The notes: a model not told the origin generated them from the sequence alone. A DNA stretch of 64,000 bases from Paenibacillus radicis (ex Xue et al. 2023) (GCF_024722015.1 NZ_JANQBD010000004.1:1-64000); one strand, 5' to 3'; shown: positions 43,501 to 52,672, counted from the first letter of the stretch. Translations and numbers: made by a program.

Positions 43501-44833
43501 CTCTAAAATACCTAATAAATATATGGTTGATAATGCCGATAATGAGTTTAAGATTAAAATATATGACCAGTATGGGGAAGAATTTAAGTTCAGTCAATTT
43601 TTGGGCCGATATTTCTTTGTTGAGATGGGGATTAAGGGTGCAACTTCTCTAAATAATAATAGTAATTACGGTTTCACGTTAAGCAGCAGTGATGTAGCAA
43701 ATCCAAATGGGAATTCTTCCGCAAGAACATCCAAAAAGTTTAAATGGGTTCCTACAGTTGCAGGTGAAGAAGTATTTGCAACCAGATATGTGGAATCAAT
43801 AGGTAATTATGAGGATAATAGATCCATGACATTGGAAGATGTATTCGATAAATCCTTTAAATTCACTACTAAAAATGCTTTAGCTGACTCTGCTTACATT
43901 TTTACAATAAAATTATATGAGAGTATACCTAGTAATTTCAGTTCTGCCAGCTCTGCTGGAAATGTCAGATCAGGTAGCAGTGGAGGAGGTGGCGGTGGCG
44001 GTGTAGCGACTAGAGTAGAACTTGATACCTTATACACTAATTTGGAAGTACTCGATCCGAATAAAGCGGAGAACCAACTATCTTACACTGCTTATGTTGA
44101 TAATGGGGTTAACAACACTCTATTGGCTGTAGGTAACTATCTTAACGCAGTAACAGATGCTACTTATGTTAGAGTAAATTATCCTAAATTCACTAAAGAA
44201 ATTAAACTAAGCGCTACAACGAGTGACGGTTCTTTTGTTTCAATACCTACAAACAATATAGTATCTGTCACCAGCTCTAATTCAACTGTTATTGATGCAA
44301 CGTATACGAAGTTCATTGCAGGCTTAACTGTAGGAACAAGTAAAATGAATATAGTTTATAAAACGGTTGTTGGTGAGCAAAAATCACAGCAGTTAGATGT
44401 AACTTCCAAGAATGAACCTTTAAATATTACAAAGTTGAAACTTGAAAGACATGATGTAAGTGTGAATAAGTCTAGTCTTTTACAGAGAATAAGTAGTGGG
44501 CTATACGTATGGGATACTCTGTTAGGGACCAAGCTAACAGCTGTCGACCAATTCGGTGATGAATTTATATCTGACCGTACACCTGGCACTTATAGGGACG
44601 ACAATGGAAACATATTGACAGATCAGCTAATTCAAAAATATGCATCGTTCTTAAAGCTCACTTACACGATTTCTGATGCTCGAACTCTTGGTGGTAGTAT
44701 AGATGGAAAAGTTATTATCAATTCACAGGGACAAATTATATACATGGATCCTTATATGTATAGATTTACAGTTAATATAAAATCACCAAGTGGTATTATT
44801 GAATCTATTGTAGTAGTTCTTTATAATAATTAA
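40571..44833 (+). CDS. Large S-layer homology (SLH) surface protein with mosaic domains
   Basis: 1420 residues. Signal peptide (~1-32), then three SLH domains (~38-87, ~95-150, ~160-215; e.g. GYEDGSFQPRKSMSRAELAK) that anchor to pyruvylated wall polymer. A Big-like beta domain (~225-315) is followed by a first glycine hinge (GGGGGGGG), a beta-helix-like repeat region (~340-600), a helical segment, and an atrophied Ig-type domain (~670-755). A carboxypeptidase regulatory-like domain (~765-850, GTIKGYVLGADGVPIE), beta-rich modules, a second glycine hinge (~1137) and C-terminal Ig-like domains complete it. No catalytic domain recognised; it may be structural or adhesive. AGGAGAG precedes the ATG. 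Confidence 0.9.
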   Translation: MLFKGIRRKISAVLASVLLFSSLAPTLVWGAAVTPLKDISDSYAQKEILALVDDGVISGYEDGSFQPRKSMSRAELAKIIVLSLGLKENVDKASVFNDVSTTSWYRGFVGALVESSVTQGTSAGTFSPDAKVTREELVVFFIRAFGLETTAAKLPIDAKLADLNEVSDWAKAQVSLAYKIGFVNGIEGKDSSLNFNPKENAERQALARLAYEFKNNKEKLLEKATELTKSSIITSAVSSVSAINSTSIEVTFNQAVSNVDKADFTFDNSLTVSSAELKSGSQTVVVLTTNSQSANTVYKLSYKGKDTGITFTGFASIGGGGGGGGSSNRGATPTAEVLMNQGGTYSNLTLNTAGEYGPLSGTTTITGTLTLNPGEGGEITLRNVQANSIEILSGSSKSIKLKKSKVNFLKVDAKNQTQKVRVESSEGTEVVTTSVYSQAIIEAIDGSLGDITLGSGTSNQTVVLRGSINGTVTVAAANTAIKLEAPTGSPTGKTAIKLLNIEASATISTDANASLEQVNVSAVNTKLELNGPVNIDKVTIAATATGAALSIGSGTNVRSIQANSKVSLSGDATIIGTIAITVGVGGSVSVSDDLKNGLIQFANNAIDAIEAFTEYSNAVEKQILAADIATNNALKVGAAEASLSNYQFLKDAKEKISLLKKYVLEDLEAAKSSVSIQFKAGDDAENVTKDLQLEKTGLYNTTIAWYSTNAAIVSNDGVVKRPSAGEEDVVVALTALIEKQGLSIKKEFNPIKVKALTSTPGVNTGTIKGYVLGADGVPIEQSATVTVEGTVFTAKAGIDGQFIITNVPAGTNYTLTAKLSGFTEGTANKISVLAGETTVLEKPLFLTTGSIGTSRLSFGSYSYTLAEGDRYIDDMDTDKKLFVPILFKDASGKPFTSEEIVNAFYSGLFEISSTVGISLIRGSEIVTSGDFLGQIWIASVDRKGLQRIKISLKEDPSIQAELNVFVGSTRIAQEVRYSKIPNKYMVDNADNEFKIKIYDQYGEEFKFSQFLGRYFFVEMGIKGATSLNNNSNYGFTLSSSDVANPNGNSSARTSKKFKWVPTVAGEEVFATRYVESIGNYEDNRSMTLEDVFDKSFKFTTKNALADSAYIFTIKLYESIPSNFSSASSAGNVRSGSSGGGGGGGVATRVELDTLYTNLEVLDPNKAENQLSYTAYVDNGVNNTLLAVGNYLNAVTDATYVRVNYPKFTKEIKLSATTSDGSFVSIPTNNIVSVTSSNSTVIDATYTKFIAGLTVGTSKMNIVYKTVVGEQKSQQLDVTSKNEPLNITKLKLERHDVSVNKSSLLQRISSGLYVWDTLLGTKLTAVDQFGDEFISDRTPGTYRDDNGNILTDQLIQKYASFLKLTYTISDARTLGGSIDGKVIINSQGQIIYMDPYMYRFTVNIKSPSGIIESIVVVLYNN

Positions 44834-44849
44834 TATTGGGATACTGTGA

Positions 44850-44889
44850 GGAATCGGAGGCTTGATAGAGCTTTCGGTTCCTTTCTTTT
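44850..44889 (+). terminator. Terminator of the SLH gene
   Basis: GGAATCG and CGGTTCC arms with additional GCT/AGC pairing, followed by a T/C-rich run. Confidence 0.65.
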
Positions 44890-45023
44890 GAGTTAATTCC
44901 ATCGATGTCACACAGCTTATCTAATGGGTATCATTTTATGAAAATATGACATGTTTCTGAACGCCCTTTCTTTGGGATTCGTGCATGATATACTTATATA
45001 AAAAAAGACTTGGGTGGATAACC

Positions 45024-45629
45024 ATGTACCAGTATATAGATCAAACTTATGAAGGAAAAGATTTCAGCCACGTTGATCAAAGAGATGGGGAGCTCATTAG
45101 ATGTACGTTTACACGCTGCAGCTTTAGCCATACCAATTTGCAAGAGGTGAGCACGAGCAGCTGCCGTTTTATCGAATGTAATTTTAAAGGCGCTTCACTT
45201 AATGCCTCCACACATGCGGAAACCGCATTTTTGAACTGCAGCTTCTATGGTGCGAATCTGTTTGTGGCTGCTTTTACGGAATGTAAGATGACAGGCTCTG
45301 ATTTCAACACGGCGCAGCTGGACGGGATTACGATTCGTGGGGGGGATTGGTCGTATACGAATCTCAGGAATGTAAACTTGGCGAAGCAAAATTTGCGCGG
45401 GGTTCGTTTTTTTGAGGCTGATCTGAATGGCTGCAGTATGGAGAAAGCTGATTTAAGAGACGCGGATTTATCCAGAACACAGCTTGGAAAGGTGAAGCTT
45501 CAAGGTGCTGATCTGAGAGGGGCTATAATGGAAGGTGTCGACATGAAGGCGATGGATGTCAAAGGAGTTCGTATGGATGCCTTGCAGGCAGTTGCATTTT
45601 TGCGCTCCTTTGGTGCGAAGATTGATTAA
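45024..45629 (+). CDS. Pentapeptide repeat protein
   Basis: 201 residues forming a right-handed quadrilateral beta helix: tandem A(D/N)LXX-type repeats such as CNFKGASLN, ANLFVAAF, ADLNGCSMEK, ADLRDADLSR, ADLRGAIMEG. The N-terminal third uses F/C-centred variants (CTFTRCSFSHTNL). Some relatives (Qnr, MfpA) mimic DNA and bind gyrase, but most have unknown roles. ATG 45024 has GGGTGG upstream; the in-frame ATG at 44985 does not. Confidence 0.88.
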   Translation: MYQYIDQTYEGKDFSHVDQRDGELIRCTFTRCSFSHTNLQEVSTSSCRFIECNFKGASLNASTHAETAFLNCSFYGANLFVAAFTECKMTGSDFNTAQLDGITIRGGDWSYTNLRNVNLAKQNLRGVRFFEADLNGCSMEKADLRDADLSRTQLGKVKLQGADLRGAIMEGVDMKAMDVKGVRMDALQAVAFLRSFGAKID

Positions 45630-45640
45630 TGGATTTGCAT

Positions 45641-45674
45641 CCGTAAGCAGACTTATTATAGAGCCTGCTTACGG
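45641..45674. terminator. Bidirectional terminator overlapping the MFS gene end
   Basis: CCGTAAGCAG pairs with CTGCTTACGG around 14 nt. The hairpin includes the last codons and stop of the convergent MFS gene. Confidence 0.75.
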
Positions 45675-46942
45675 TCTTGGGACACCTTGCCGGCCCACCG
45701 CAGTAGCACAGGGGACAGTATAACCAAGAAGCATAGTGAGCCGACGACTCGGGCCGAGCCGAGCAGGGTCATACAGGCTTCGTAGGTTACATGGGAATAC
45801 AGCTGCATACCGACGATGGGCGCAAAGATGGCAGATACCTGGGTTAGCGTAGTGTAAACGGCTATAGCTCTCTGACGTCTGGAGTCCGTTACAATTTCCA
45901 GCAGACGGTTAAATATAGATTGTTGAAAGCCTGCTGTAGCAATGCCGCCGATAAAATCGTAGACATATACCCAGTTCATATTAGGAACATGCAGCCAGAA
46001 GTAGGGTGTGATGGCAAGCAGTAACGCTGATCCGAACAAAGTCCACCCTGTTCCCCTACGATCTGCTATACGCGCGCACAATTGGAAGCCCAATAAAGCT
46101 CCGACAGCACCGATGATAGTATCTATACTCATCATAGTATTGGTAGCGAGCAAAGTGTCTACCTTGACTTTGGTAAATATCGGCCAAACCGCTTGCCAGG
46201 AAAAGATGAATATGATGGCACTTAAGCAAAATAAATAATAGGCTCTTCCATGGTTTAAGTTGTACCGCTCCATCCATTTGACAGAAGTATCCTGGCGATT
46301 GGCCTGTAATTGCAAATCTGATTCTGGATCCGTCCCCTTAATTTCCTCGCTTGGAATACGCAGCTTCATAAAATACCAAGTTTCCACTATAGCCGCGGCA
46401 AAGCCGATGCTAAATGCAATCTGATAGCCGTAAGGAAAAGGGAGCAGGTCAATTCCCCAGCCCGCGACAAATGCAATGATCATTCCGCAAAATCCGGTCC
46501 AAATATTACGCTGCGCTAATACGCGATTGCGGTAAGAGGCTGGAAGTATCTCTCCCATCATCGATTGCCAAGCTACAGCGATAACTGAATTGAAGGCATT
46601 ATATAAGCCGACCAGTAAAATTAAGGCTATGATTGGCGAAACATTGAGATAAGGAACGAAGATCAAGAGAAAATAAAAAAAACGGCATAATAAAATTAAA
46701 CCGCCAACGATACGTTTCTGCTTACGGAAGCGGGATATAATCATAGATGCCGGCAAGGTCAGCAATAAGGTCAGCAATGCTGGAATCGAGGACAAAAGTG
46801 CGTAATCGCTATTAGTAGCTCCAAGACGTGACGCTAGCACACCGATAAAAGGCGTGACAAAATTAAAGCCAATGGACCAGAAGATACCATTCCACAAGTT
46901 ATTTCTTATGTTGTCCCTAAGAACCTTATACTCCGACTTCAT
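45656..46942 (-). CDS. Major facilitator superfamily transporter
   Basis: 428 residues with 12 predicted membrane segments; typical loop SRFRKQKRIVGG between TM2 and TM3 and a large central loop. The substrate is not evident; an exporter is likely. ATG 46942 (MKSEYKVLRDN) follows AGGTG by 6 nt and starts in a family-like N-terminus; the longer frame to 47023 adds 27 polar residues without support. Divergent from the AraC-type regulator gene, which may control it. Confidence 0.85.
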   Translation of the reverse strand: MKSEYKVLRDNIRNNLWNGIFWSIGFNFVTPFIGVLASRLGATNSDYALLSSIPALLTLLLTLPASMIISRFRKQKRIVGGLILLCRFFYFLLIFVPYLNVSPIIALILLVGLYNAFNSVIAVAWQSMMGEILPASYRNRVLAQRNIWTGFCGMIIAFVAGWGIDLLPFPYGYQIAFSIGFAAAIVETWYFMKLRIPSEEIKGTDPESDLQLQANRQDTSVKWMERYNLNHGRAYYLFCLSAIIFIFSWQAVWPIFTKVKVDTLLATNTMMSIDTIIGAVGALLGFQLCARIADRRGTGWTLFGSALLLAITPYFWLHVPNMNWVYVYDFIGGIATAGFQQSIFNRLLEIVTDSRRQRAIAVYTTLTQVSAIFAPIVGMQLYSHVTYEACMTLLGSARVVGSLCFLVILSPVLLRWAGKVSQDRKQAL

Positions 46943-47182
46943 CCATGTCACCTGAATTCCTCTTGATGGTATTTTACGTTGCCCTCCCCTATTGTATATG
47001 AAGCCATAGACTCCTTCCATCATAAAATTTCCAGGCTTGCCTAACTTAAACGCATATTCAGGATCCAGAGAATTGAAGTAGTCGTCGCGGCAGCTTTGGC
47101 TTTCTGTTATAATAGGTATTACGAATCATGATTACGTTTTCATACGTATATTTAATACTGCTAGAGTAGGAGCTGTCTTACA

Positions 47183-49456
47183 TTGCCTAAATACTTGTAT
47201 CGATTGCTTGTGTTCACCTTATTGCTGGTATTCATACCTGTTGCTTCTATTGGGTCTGTTTCATACTATATCGCATCACAGGATATTGAGTTGAAAGTTA
47301 ATAAAGGAAATGAACAAATTCTTTTGCAAAATCAAATGCGAATCGAGCAAGTATTAAAAAGTGTGGAATTGGCGGCTGTGCAATATTTGAATTCCACTAT
47401 GGTATTGGATTCACTTTATAGTAATTTGACGAGTGAAGATTTTGGCCCCATAACTGACCTCGCCAGAGGCTTGTACCATGTGCAGTCCCTATCGGGAGTA
47501 TCAGGAACTTATCTGATCAATTTGGAGCAGGATTGGATGATCAGCAACAGCGGCTTTACTCCGGCCTCAAGCTTTGCTAATCAAGAGGCACTTGTTGAAT
47601 ACGGGAAGTATTCCAAAAATTTATTCTGGATTGCCTCAGACCCCGCCAAAGAGAAGCCTCCGGCTAACGGAGATAAACTAGCCATGGATACAATCCGGCT
47701 GGTCGTTAAGCTTCCCATAGTAACTGCCAGCTCCAAACCTAGAGCGTTATTGATAATCAACATGTCATACAGTGTCTTGGAAAGCTATTTGACCCAAAAC
47801 GCTCAATTGGGAAGAATTTATGTATTGAATGCTGAGCGAGAGCCGTTTCTGGCTAGCTACAGCTCGCCACCCCTGGATCAAGACATAATAAATAACTTGA
47901 AGCTTGCGTCCACGACAACAGGTTTGTTTAAAGGCGATGATTTAGCCGTCAATTTCAAGGTTGCCCAATACAATAATTGGTCTTACGTTTCGGTTGCTTC
48001 CATAGATGAGATAACTAAGGAATCTAAGAAAATTGCTCTCATAACTTTGAACGCTTGCTTGGTAATTATTATTTTATTCGCTGCCGCTGCTTTCTACGGA
48101 AGCCGGAAAATGTATACACCCATCCGCAAATTGTTCGTTACTATGGAAAAGATGGAAGGCGAATCTACAGACCTGAGGCAGAAGGATGAATTTGCTTATT
48201 TGGAGGATCGCTTCAATAATTTATTCAGCACACGTAAGGAGCTTCAACAGCTTCATAATGTTCAGCTGCCCCAGATGAAAGAATTTTTCCTGCTCAAGCT
48301 ATTTATGGGGCAAATTACAGAAAGTGAATTTACATTCAAATGCGAAACCTATGGCTTCACGAACCAAAAGAAAGCTTTAGGAGTGCTAACTCTGCAGATC
48401 GATACGCTGCAGGATACGCGGTATTTGGAGCGGGACAAGGAGCTGCTGCTATTTGCTATCAATAACATAGTGGGTGAGTTGATCCCCGCAGAGCGGATGC
48501 TGGGTACGCTGCTGCTGGACCAATCGCAAGTATCGCTGTTGGCGAGTGACACGGTTGATCCGGAAGAGCTAAAGGCAATCTTCTATGAGACGTCCGAGCT
48601 GATCAAGACAAAGGTACATGAGCTGCTGCAGTTGGATATTAGCATTGGCATCAGTCGTCCTTTCTACAAATACACCGATGCTATGGACGCTTATACGGAA
48701 GCATTGGAAGCCTTGAAGCGAAGAATCAGTCTGGGCAATGATATCATTCTTCAATATGATGATATTGATTCGGTGAACGGGAATAAGGGAAGCGCCATCG
48801 CTTCTCTGAACCATATAGAGGAGTACTTTATTAATGCGCTTAAAGTAGGGGACGATGTTTCAGCTTTCGAGCATTATGATAAGTATGTGGCCTCGATCAT
48901 GGAACGGGGCGTCAAGTTCAACGATTATCAAATATTAATGCTCCAATTGATTACCCGAATCTATCAGCTGGTTCAGCAGCAAGGGGGATCGTTGGACAGC
49001 TTAATTGGTACCAATTCAATCGTTAGCCAATTTATGAAGCTGAATACAGCACAAGGCATATCGGCTTGGTTCAAAAAGGAGCTGCTGCCTCCAACCCTTG
49101 CGTTCGTGAAGCAGCGCGTTGAGTCACAGTACTTGAATACAGCTCATCAAATGGTTCAATTGATCCATGAGCAGTATGATCAAGACATATCATTGGAATC
49201 ATGTGCAGATCAGCTCAAATTTCATCCTGTTTATTTAAGCAGAGTATTTAAGAAAGAAATCGGCGTTACTTTTATTGATTACTTGACGGATTATCGTGTT
49301 AATATGGCCAAGAAGCTGCTGGAAACGACTAATCTTAAAATTTCCGAAATTGCCGAACGCCTCAACTATAATAGCTCGACTGGCTTTATCCGAACCTTCC
49401 GCAAGATTACGGGAGTGACCCCAGGTCAATATAGGGAAAGCCAAACGAAACTATAA
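47183..49456 (+). CDS. Membrane-bound AraC-family regulator (YesS-like)
   Basis: 757 residues: TM1 (~8-32), extracellular dCache-like region (~33-288), TM2 (~289-308), a cytoplasmic middle part with a GGDEF-less YesN/YesS-like domain (~370-560), and C-terminal AraC HTH pair (ISLESCADQLKFHPVYLSRV; LKISEIAERLNYNSSTGFIR). This one-component class combines sensor and DNA binding in one polypeptide. The TTG start is supported by AGGAG 10 nt upstream. Divergent from the MFS gene, a likely target. Confidence 0.9.
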   Translation: MPKYLYRLLVFTLLLVFIPVASIGSVSYYIASQDIELKVNKGNEQILLQNQMRIEQVLKSVELAAVQYLNSTMVLDSLYSNLTSEDFGPITDLARGLYHVQSLSGVSGTYLINLEQDWMISNSGFTPASSFANQEALVEYGKYSKNLFWIASDPAKEKPPANGDKLAMDTIRLVVKLPIVTASSKPRALLIINMSYSVLESYLTQNAQLGRIYVLNAEREPFLASYSSPPLDQDIINNLKLASTTTGLFKGDDLAVNFKVAQYNNWSYVSVASIDEITKESKKIALITLNACLVIIILFAAAAFYGSRKMYTPIRKLFVTMEKMEGESTDLRQKDEFAYLEDRFNNLFSTRKELQQLHNVQLPQMKEFFLLKLFMGQITESEFTFKCETYGFTNQKKALGVLTLQIDTLQDTRYLERDKELLLFAINNIVGELIPAERMLGTLLLDQSQVSLLASDTVDPEELKAIFYETSELIKTKVHELLQLDISIGISRPFYKYTDAMDAYTEALEALKRRISLGNDIILQYDDIDSVNGNKGSAIASLNHIEEYFINALKVGDDVSAFEHYDKYVASIMERGVKFNDYQILMLQLITRIYQLVQQQGGSLDSLIGTNSIVSQFMKLNTAQGISAWFKKELLPPTLAFVKQRVESQYLNTAHQMVQLIHEQYDQDISLESCADQLKFHPVYLSRVFKKEIGVTFIDYLTDYRVNMAKKLLETTNLKISEIAERLNYNSSTGFIRTFRKITGVTPGQYRESQTKL

Positions 49457-49471
49457 CATAGCCTCAATCTG

Positions 49472-49507
49472 CCGGTATTCCTTTGTAAAGGAATAGCCGG
49501 TTTTTTT
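49472..49507 (+). terminator. Terminator of the YesS-like gene
   Basis: CCGGTATTCCTTT pairs with AAAGGAATAGCCGG around a 3-nt loop, followed by seven Ts. Confidence 0.93.
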
Positions 49508-49626
49508 GTATCCACCGAAAGCTAAATCAATTCTGATAATTTACAAAAAATTAAAATATTTTTCCACACTTTGGTAATTTTCTGCTATAATAAGACGAAT
49601 TTCGCACCAGAGAGGGGTTTGGAGCT

Positions 49627-50676
49627 ATGCCGTTGATTGAAGTGAACCAAGTAAGGAAGGTATTCGAAACGACTGTCAGAAGAAAAGGCCGTTTCGGAAT
49701 GCTAAGCAGTTTGATAAGTCCCGAAAAGCGGGAGGTTGTAGCTGTAGAAGGGATTAGCTTTTCTATTGAAAAAGGGGAAAGCGTCGCTTATCTGGGACCC
49801 AATGGTGCGGGGAAATCGACTACGATCAAGATGCTCACAGGCATTTTGGAGCCGAGTGGAGGAAGTATTCTTGTAGCCGGCATACCGCCGCATAAAAATC
49901 GTAAGCTGAGCAGCTATCAAGTCGGAGTTGTGTTCGGTCAACGCAGCCAGCTGTTATTTGATTTGCCGGTCAAAGACTCCTATGACCTGTTGCGGTATAT
50001 GTACAGTATTTCGTGGGAGAACTACAATAGAAATTTACAGGAGTTTACTGAGATTTTGGAGGTAGAGCATCTTCTTGAACGTCCAGTGAGAACGTTGTCA
50101 TTGGGACAACGAATGCGATGTGAGATTTTAGCTGCATTGCTGCATGATCCTGATATCTTATTTCTCGACGAACCCACCATTGGGCTGGATGTAGTTGCCA
50201 AGGAACGAATCAGAGCCTTTATTGAAAAGATCAACCGGGAAAAAGGAGTCACCCTTCTTTTAACAACACATGATATGAACGATATTGAAAGACTTTGTCA
50301 CAGGACCATGATAATTGATAAAGGACAGCTTATCTATGATGGCAGCCTACAGTATATTAAGGATAACTTTGCGACGGAGCGGCAAATTAGAGCGGTTTTC
50401 CATGAGCCGTATACGGCAGAGGCAGCCGCCAAAGTATTTGCAAATAAACTGGGAGTTAGTGTTCAGGTTGAAGAACTGGTTCTCCGAATTACATACGATC
50501 AGAATTTGACCGATACATCCGAGTTATTGAAGCTGCTGCTGGACAAATATAATCCGCGTGACTTGACGATGCAAGATGAGAGTGTGGATGCACTGATCAG
50601 CAGGATCTACCGGGAAGGATTAGAAGGCAGTCCGAAGAAGCAGCGCCAACTGACCCTTGAGGGGGCTGTTAACTGA
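49627..50676 (+). CDS. ABC-2 type exporter ATP-binding protein
   Basis: 349 residues: Walker A GPNGAGKSTT, Q-loop VVFGQRSQLLFDLPVKDSYD, signature LSLGQRMRCEILAAL, Walker B ILFLDEPTIGLDV and H-loop TTHD. The C-terminal ~110 residues are an extension usual in partners of DUF990/ABC-2 permeases. The FGQR Q-loop and LGQRMR signature mark this subfamily. First of a three-gene export operon, with TGATG overlap to the permease. Confidence 0.95.
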   Translation: MPLIEVNQVRKVFETTVRRKGRFGMLSSLISPEKREVVAVEGISFSIEKGESVAYLGPNGAGKSTTIKMLTGILEPSGGSILVAGIPPHKNRKLSSYQVGVVFGQRSQLLFDLPVKDSYDLLRYMYSISWENYNRNLQEFTEILEVEHLLERPVRTLSLGQRMRCEILAALLHDPDILFLDEPTIGLDVVAKERIRAFIEKINREKGVTLLLTTHDMNDIERLCHRTMIIDKGQLIYDGSLQYIKDNFATERQIRAVFHEPYTAEAAAKVFANKLGVSVQVEELVLRITYDQNLTDTSELLKLLLDKYNPRDLTMQDESVDALISRIYREGLEGSPKKQRQLTLEGAVN

Positions 50677-51488
50677 TGCTGCAAGCTGTACAGCGCCTAA
50701 CAGGTATGTCACGGATTGCGGTTCGCCAAAGGATGCAATTCAGGTTCGACTTTATTATGACCTTGGTTTCAACGCTCATGTTCAGTGTTCTATACTTCAT
50801 GCTTTGGAAAGCCATCTATCAGTATTCAACGGATGCCGTGATGCCGTGGCAGCAGCTTATCACTTATGTGATGGTAGGGCAAACCATTAACTTTGCCAGA
50901 TGGTCACCGGCAGAACGTGCGCCTACCTATGAGGTTGCGAGGAGGGTTAGATCAGGAGATATAGCACTTGATTTGATCCGACCTGTAGATTTTCAATTGC
51001 AGCGATTTGTGGAAGCTGCGGGTTTCTTCGTCGTAGAAATGCTGTGGGTAAATGTACCGGCCATGCTGCTGCTTATTTTTATCCTGGGCATATCGCCACC
51101 AGCGGATCTGTATGCGGCGCTTGGCTTCATGGTCAGTTTAGTCATTGGCTTTCTGGTAGCTTTTAGCTTGAACTCCATTGTGATGATGATATCGTTCTTA
51201 ACGACGAATACGTTCGGAGTTCAGATAGCTAAGAGAGCTATGGTTGATATTTTTGCCGGCACCCTGATTCCATTTGAATTTTTCCCGGCTGCTATGAGAA
51301 CTGTGCTGGAATATTTACCGTTTCAAGCTATGGCTTATATTCCTCTTTCCATATATACAGGGCGCTTATCCGGTTGGCATATGGTTGAATCCTTATTTGA
51401 GCAGCTTGCGTGGGCTATTGTGATGATTATCATCAGCAGGCTTCTCTGGATGAAAGCAGCCAAACGCTTGACAATTAATGGGGGGTGA
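50676..51488 (+). CDS. ABC-2 family permease (DUF990 type), first subunit
   Basis: 270 residues with six membrane segments, matching the family with RRVRSGDIALDLIRPVDFQ and FPAAMRTVLEYLPFQAMAYIP. It pairs with the following homologous permease and the ATPase. Cargo unknown. Confidence 0.92.
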   Translation: MLQAVQRLTGMSRIAVRQRMQFRFDFIMTLVSTLMFSVLYFMLWKAIYQYSTDAVMPWQQLITYVMVGQTINFARWSPAERAPTYEVARRVRSGDIALDLIRPVDFQLQRFVEAAGFFVVEMLWVNVPAMLLLIFILGISPPADLYAALGFMVSLVIGFLVAFSLNSIVMMISFLTTNTFGVQIAKRAMVDIFAGTLIPFEFFPAAMRTVLEYLPFQAMAYIPLSIYTGRLSGWHMVESLFEQLAWAIVMIIISRLLWMKAAKRLTINGG

Positions 51489-51493
51489 TACTT

Positions 51494-52315
51494 GTGTTAG
51501 CGCCAAGACGGAATATGTTTCAGCAGATGATGTACTTGATTGGTTTGTATGGACAATATTTAAAAGTATACGTAAAAACGTTAATCGAATATCGTGCCGA
51601 CACGATGATTGCCATAGCAGCTGGGATTGTCGCGCAAGGAAGTACATTATTGTTTTTAACCGTTATTTTTCAACGTATCCCCAAGCTGGCGGATTGGAGC
51701 TTCTATGAGATGGTGTTTATATTCGGTCTCGCGGCGACAGCCAAGGCGCTGAATCAAGCTTTGTTCAATGCGCCGTTTTCACTGACAGGTTTAATTCGCA
51801 GAGGGCAGATGGATGTGATGATGGTCCGTCCTGTAGGGGCACTATTTCAAGCGATAGGCAATTCACAGGAATTGAATGGAGTAGGGCAATTGGTAACGGG
51901 AATCGCTATTATGATCTATTCGGCAGGACACCTGGAGATGGACTGGACGGTATGGTCGCTGCTGTATGCCGTTATAGCCCTGTTCAGCAGCGCAGTCATT
52001 CAATTCGCCATATTGCTGACGATTAGTGTATTGACCTTCTGGGTTCTTGAAATTCGGTCGCTCATTTATCCTATCAACTGGTTGTATGATTTTACGCGGT
52101 ATCCGCTAGAAATCTTTCATCCGGTGCTGCGGGTATTATTGACCTATGTGATTCCTTACGCACTCGGCAGCTTTTTCCCGGCAGCTTTCCTGCTCCGTTC
52201 CCATCAGTATGAGTGGGCAGCTTGGGGAGTGCCTGCTACGGCAGTAGTAGTAATGACGCTTGCTTATTGGCTGTGGTCTGCGGGACTTAGGCGCTATTCG
52301 AGCGTTGCTGGTTAA
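51494..52315 (+). CDS. ABC-2 family permease (DUF990 type), second subunit
   Basis: 273 residues, six membrane segments, with RRGQMDVMMVRPVGALFQ and the FTRYPLEIFHPVLRVLLTYV segment. The GTG at 51494 follows GGGGGGTGAT with good spacing; GTG 51485 lies inside that site. It forms a heterodimer with the preceding subunit by analogy with the family. Confidence 0.9.
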   Translation: MLAPRRNMFQQMMYLIGLYGQYLKVYVKTLIEYRADTMIAIAAGIVAQGSTLLFLTVIFQRIPKLADWSFYEMVFIFGLAATAKALNQALFNAPFSLTGLIRRGQMDVMMVRPVGALFQAIGNSQELNGVGQLVTGIAIMIYSAGHLEMDWTVWSLLYAVIALFSSAVIQFAILLTISVLTFWVLEIRSLIYPINWLYDFTRYPLEIFHPVLRVLLTYVIPYALGSFFPAAFLLRSHQYEWAAWGVPATAVVVMTLAYWLWSAGLRRYSSVAG

Positions 52316-52369
52316 AATTGTTGAGATTTTTAAGTATTAAAACATCAGGTGGGTTCCTCTTTATATTCA

Positions 52370-52503
52370 GTTAGCGGGGAAGTAGCTATGTACTCTTAAT
52401 GTCCTGAACGGAACTGAAATTCCGTTATGCAGGCCAATGATGAATACTATGCAGAAAACAGAGAGATAACGGAATTAGTTCTCCGGTATCTCTCTGTTTT
52501 TTG
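52370..52503 (+). ncRNA. Attenuator-like 5' leader upstream of the ClC gene
   Basis: Three helices compete. Helix one is AACGGAA/TTCCGTT (52407..52413 with 52420..52426). Helix two is ATTCCGTTAT (52419..52428) pairing perfectly with ATAACGGAAT (52466..52475). Helix three is the terminator AACAGAGAGATA-CGGA/CCGGTATCTCTCTG (52457..52499), followed by six Ts. Helix two excludes both others, so this is the classic antiterminator/terminator arrangement. GGGGAAGTAGC (52377..52387) resembles the yybP-ykoY start GGGGAGTAGC, but the rest of that consensus is not clear. The sensed ligand is unknown. Confidence 0.6.
52457..52503 (+). terminator. Intrinsic terminator in the ClC leader
   Basis: A 16-nt stem (ACAGAGAGATA and TATCTCTCTGT arms) with CGGA/CCGG near the loop, ending in TTTTTT. 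It lies 170 bp before the ClC start, so it is more likely an attenuator than the end of the ABC-2 operon alone. Confidence 0.85.
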
Positions 52504-52672
52504 TGCTTTCCAAGTTATAGTGGAACGAACACGTCCGCTAATGCTTCGACTCATTGGTATCCGGAATATGACCAGACGAATAGCAGCTTTTCATACCGGC
52601 TCCTATTGCGCCTTTTTTTCCATAACGGTATCATTATTGGGAACAAAGAATGGGGAGCGGAATAGGTGAATG

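Noticed and set aside
52370..52503. Fluoride (crcB) riboswitch before the ClC gene
   Set aside because: The conserved GGCGATG and GCTGATG/CTAC elements are absent, so only a generic attenuator is claimed.
52427..52669. 80-codon frame before the ClC gene
   Set aside because: It runs through the terminator hairpin and has no ribosome binding site.
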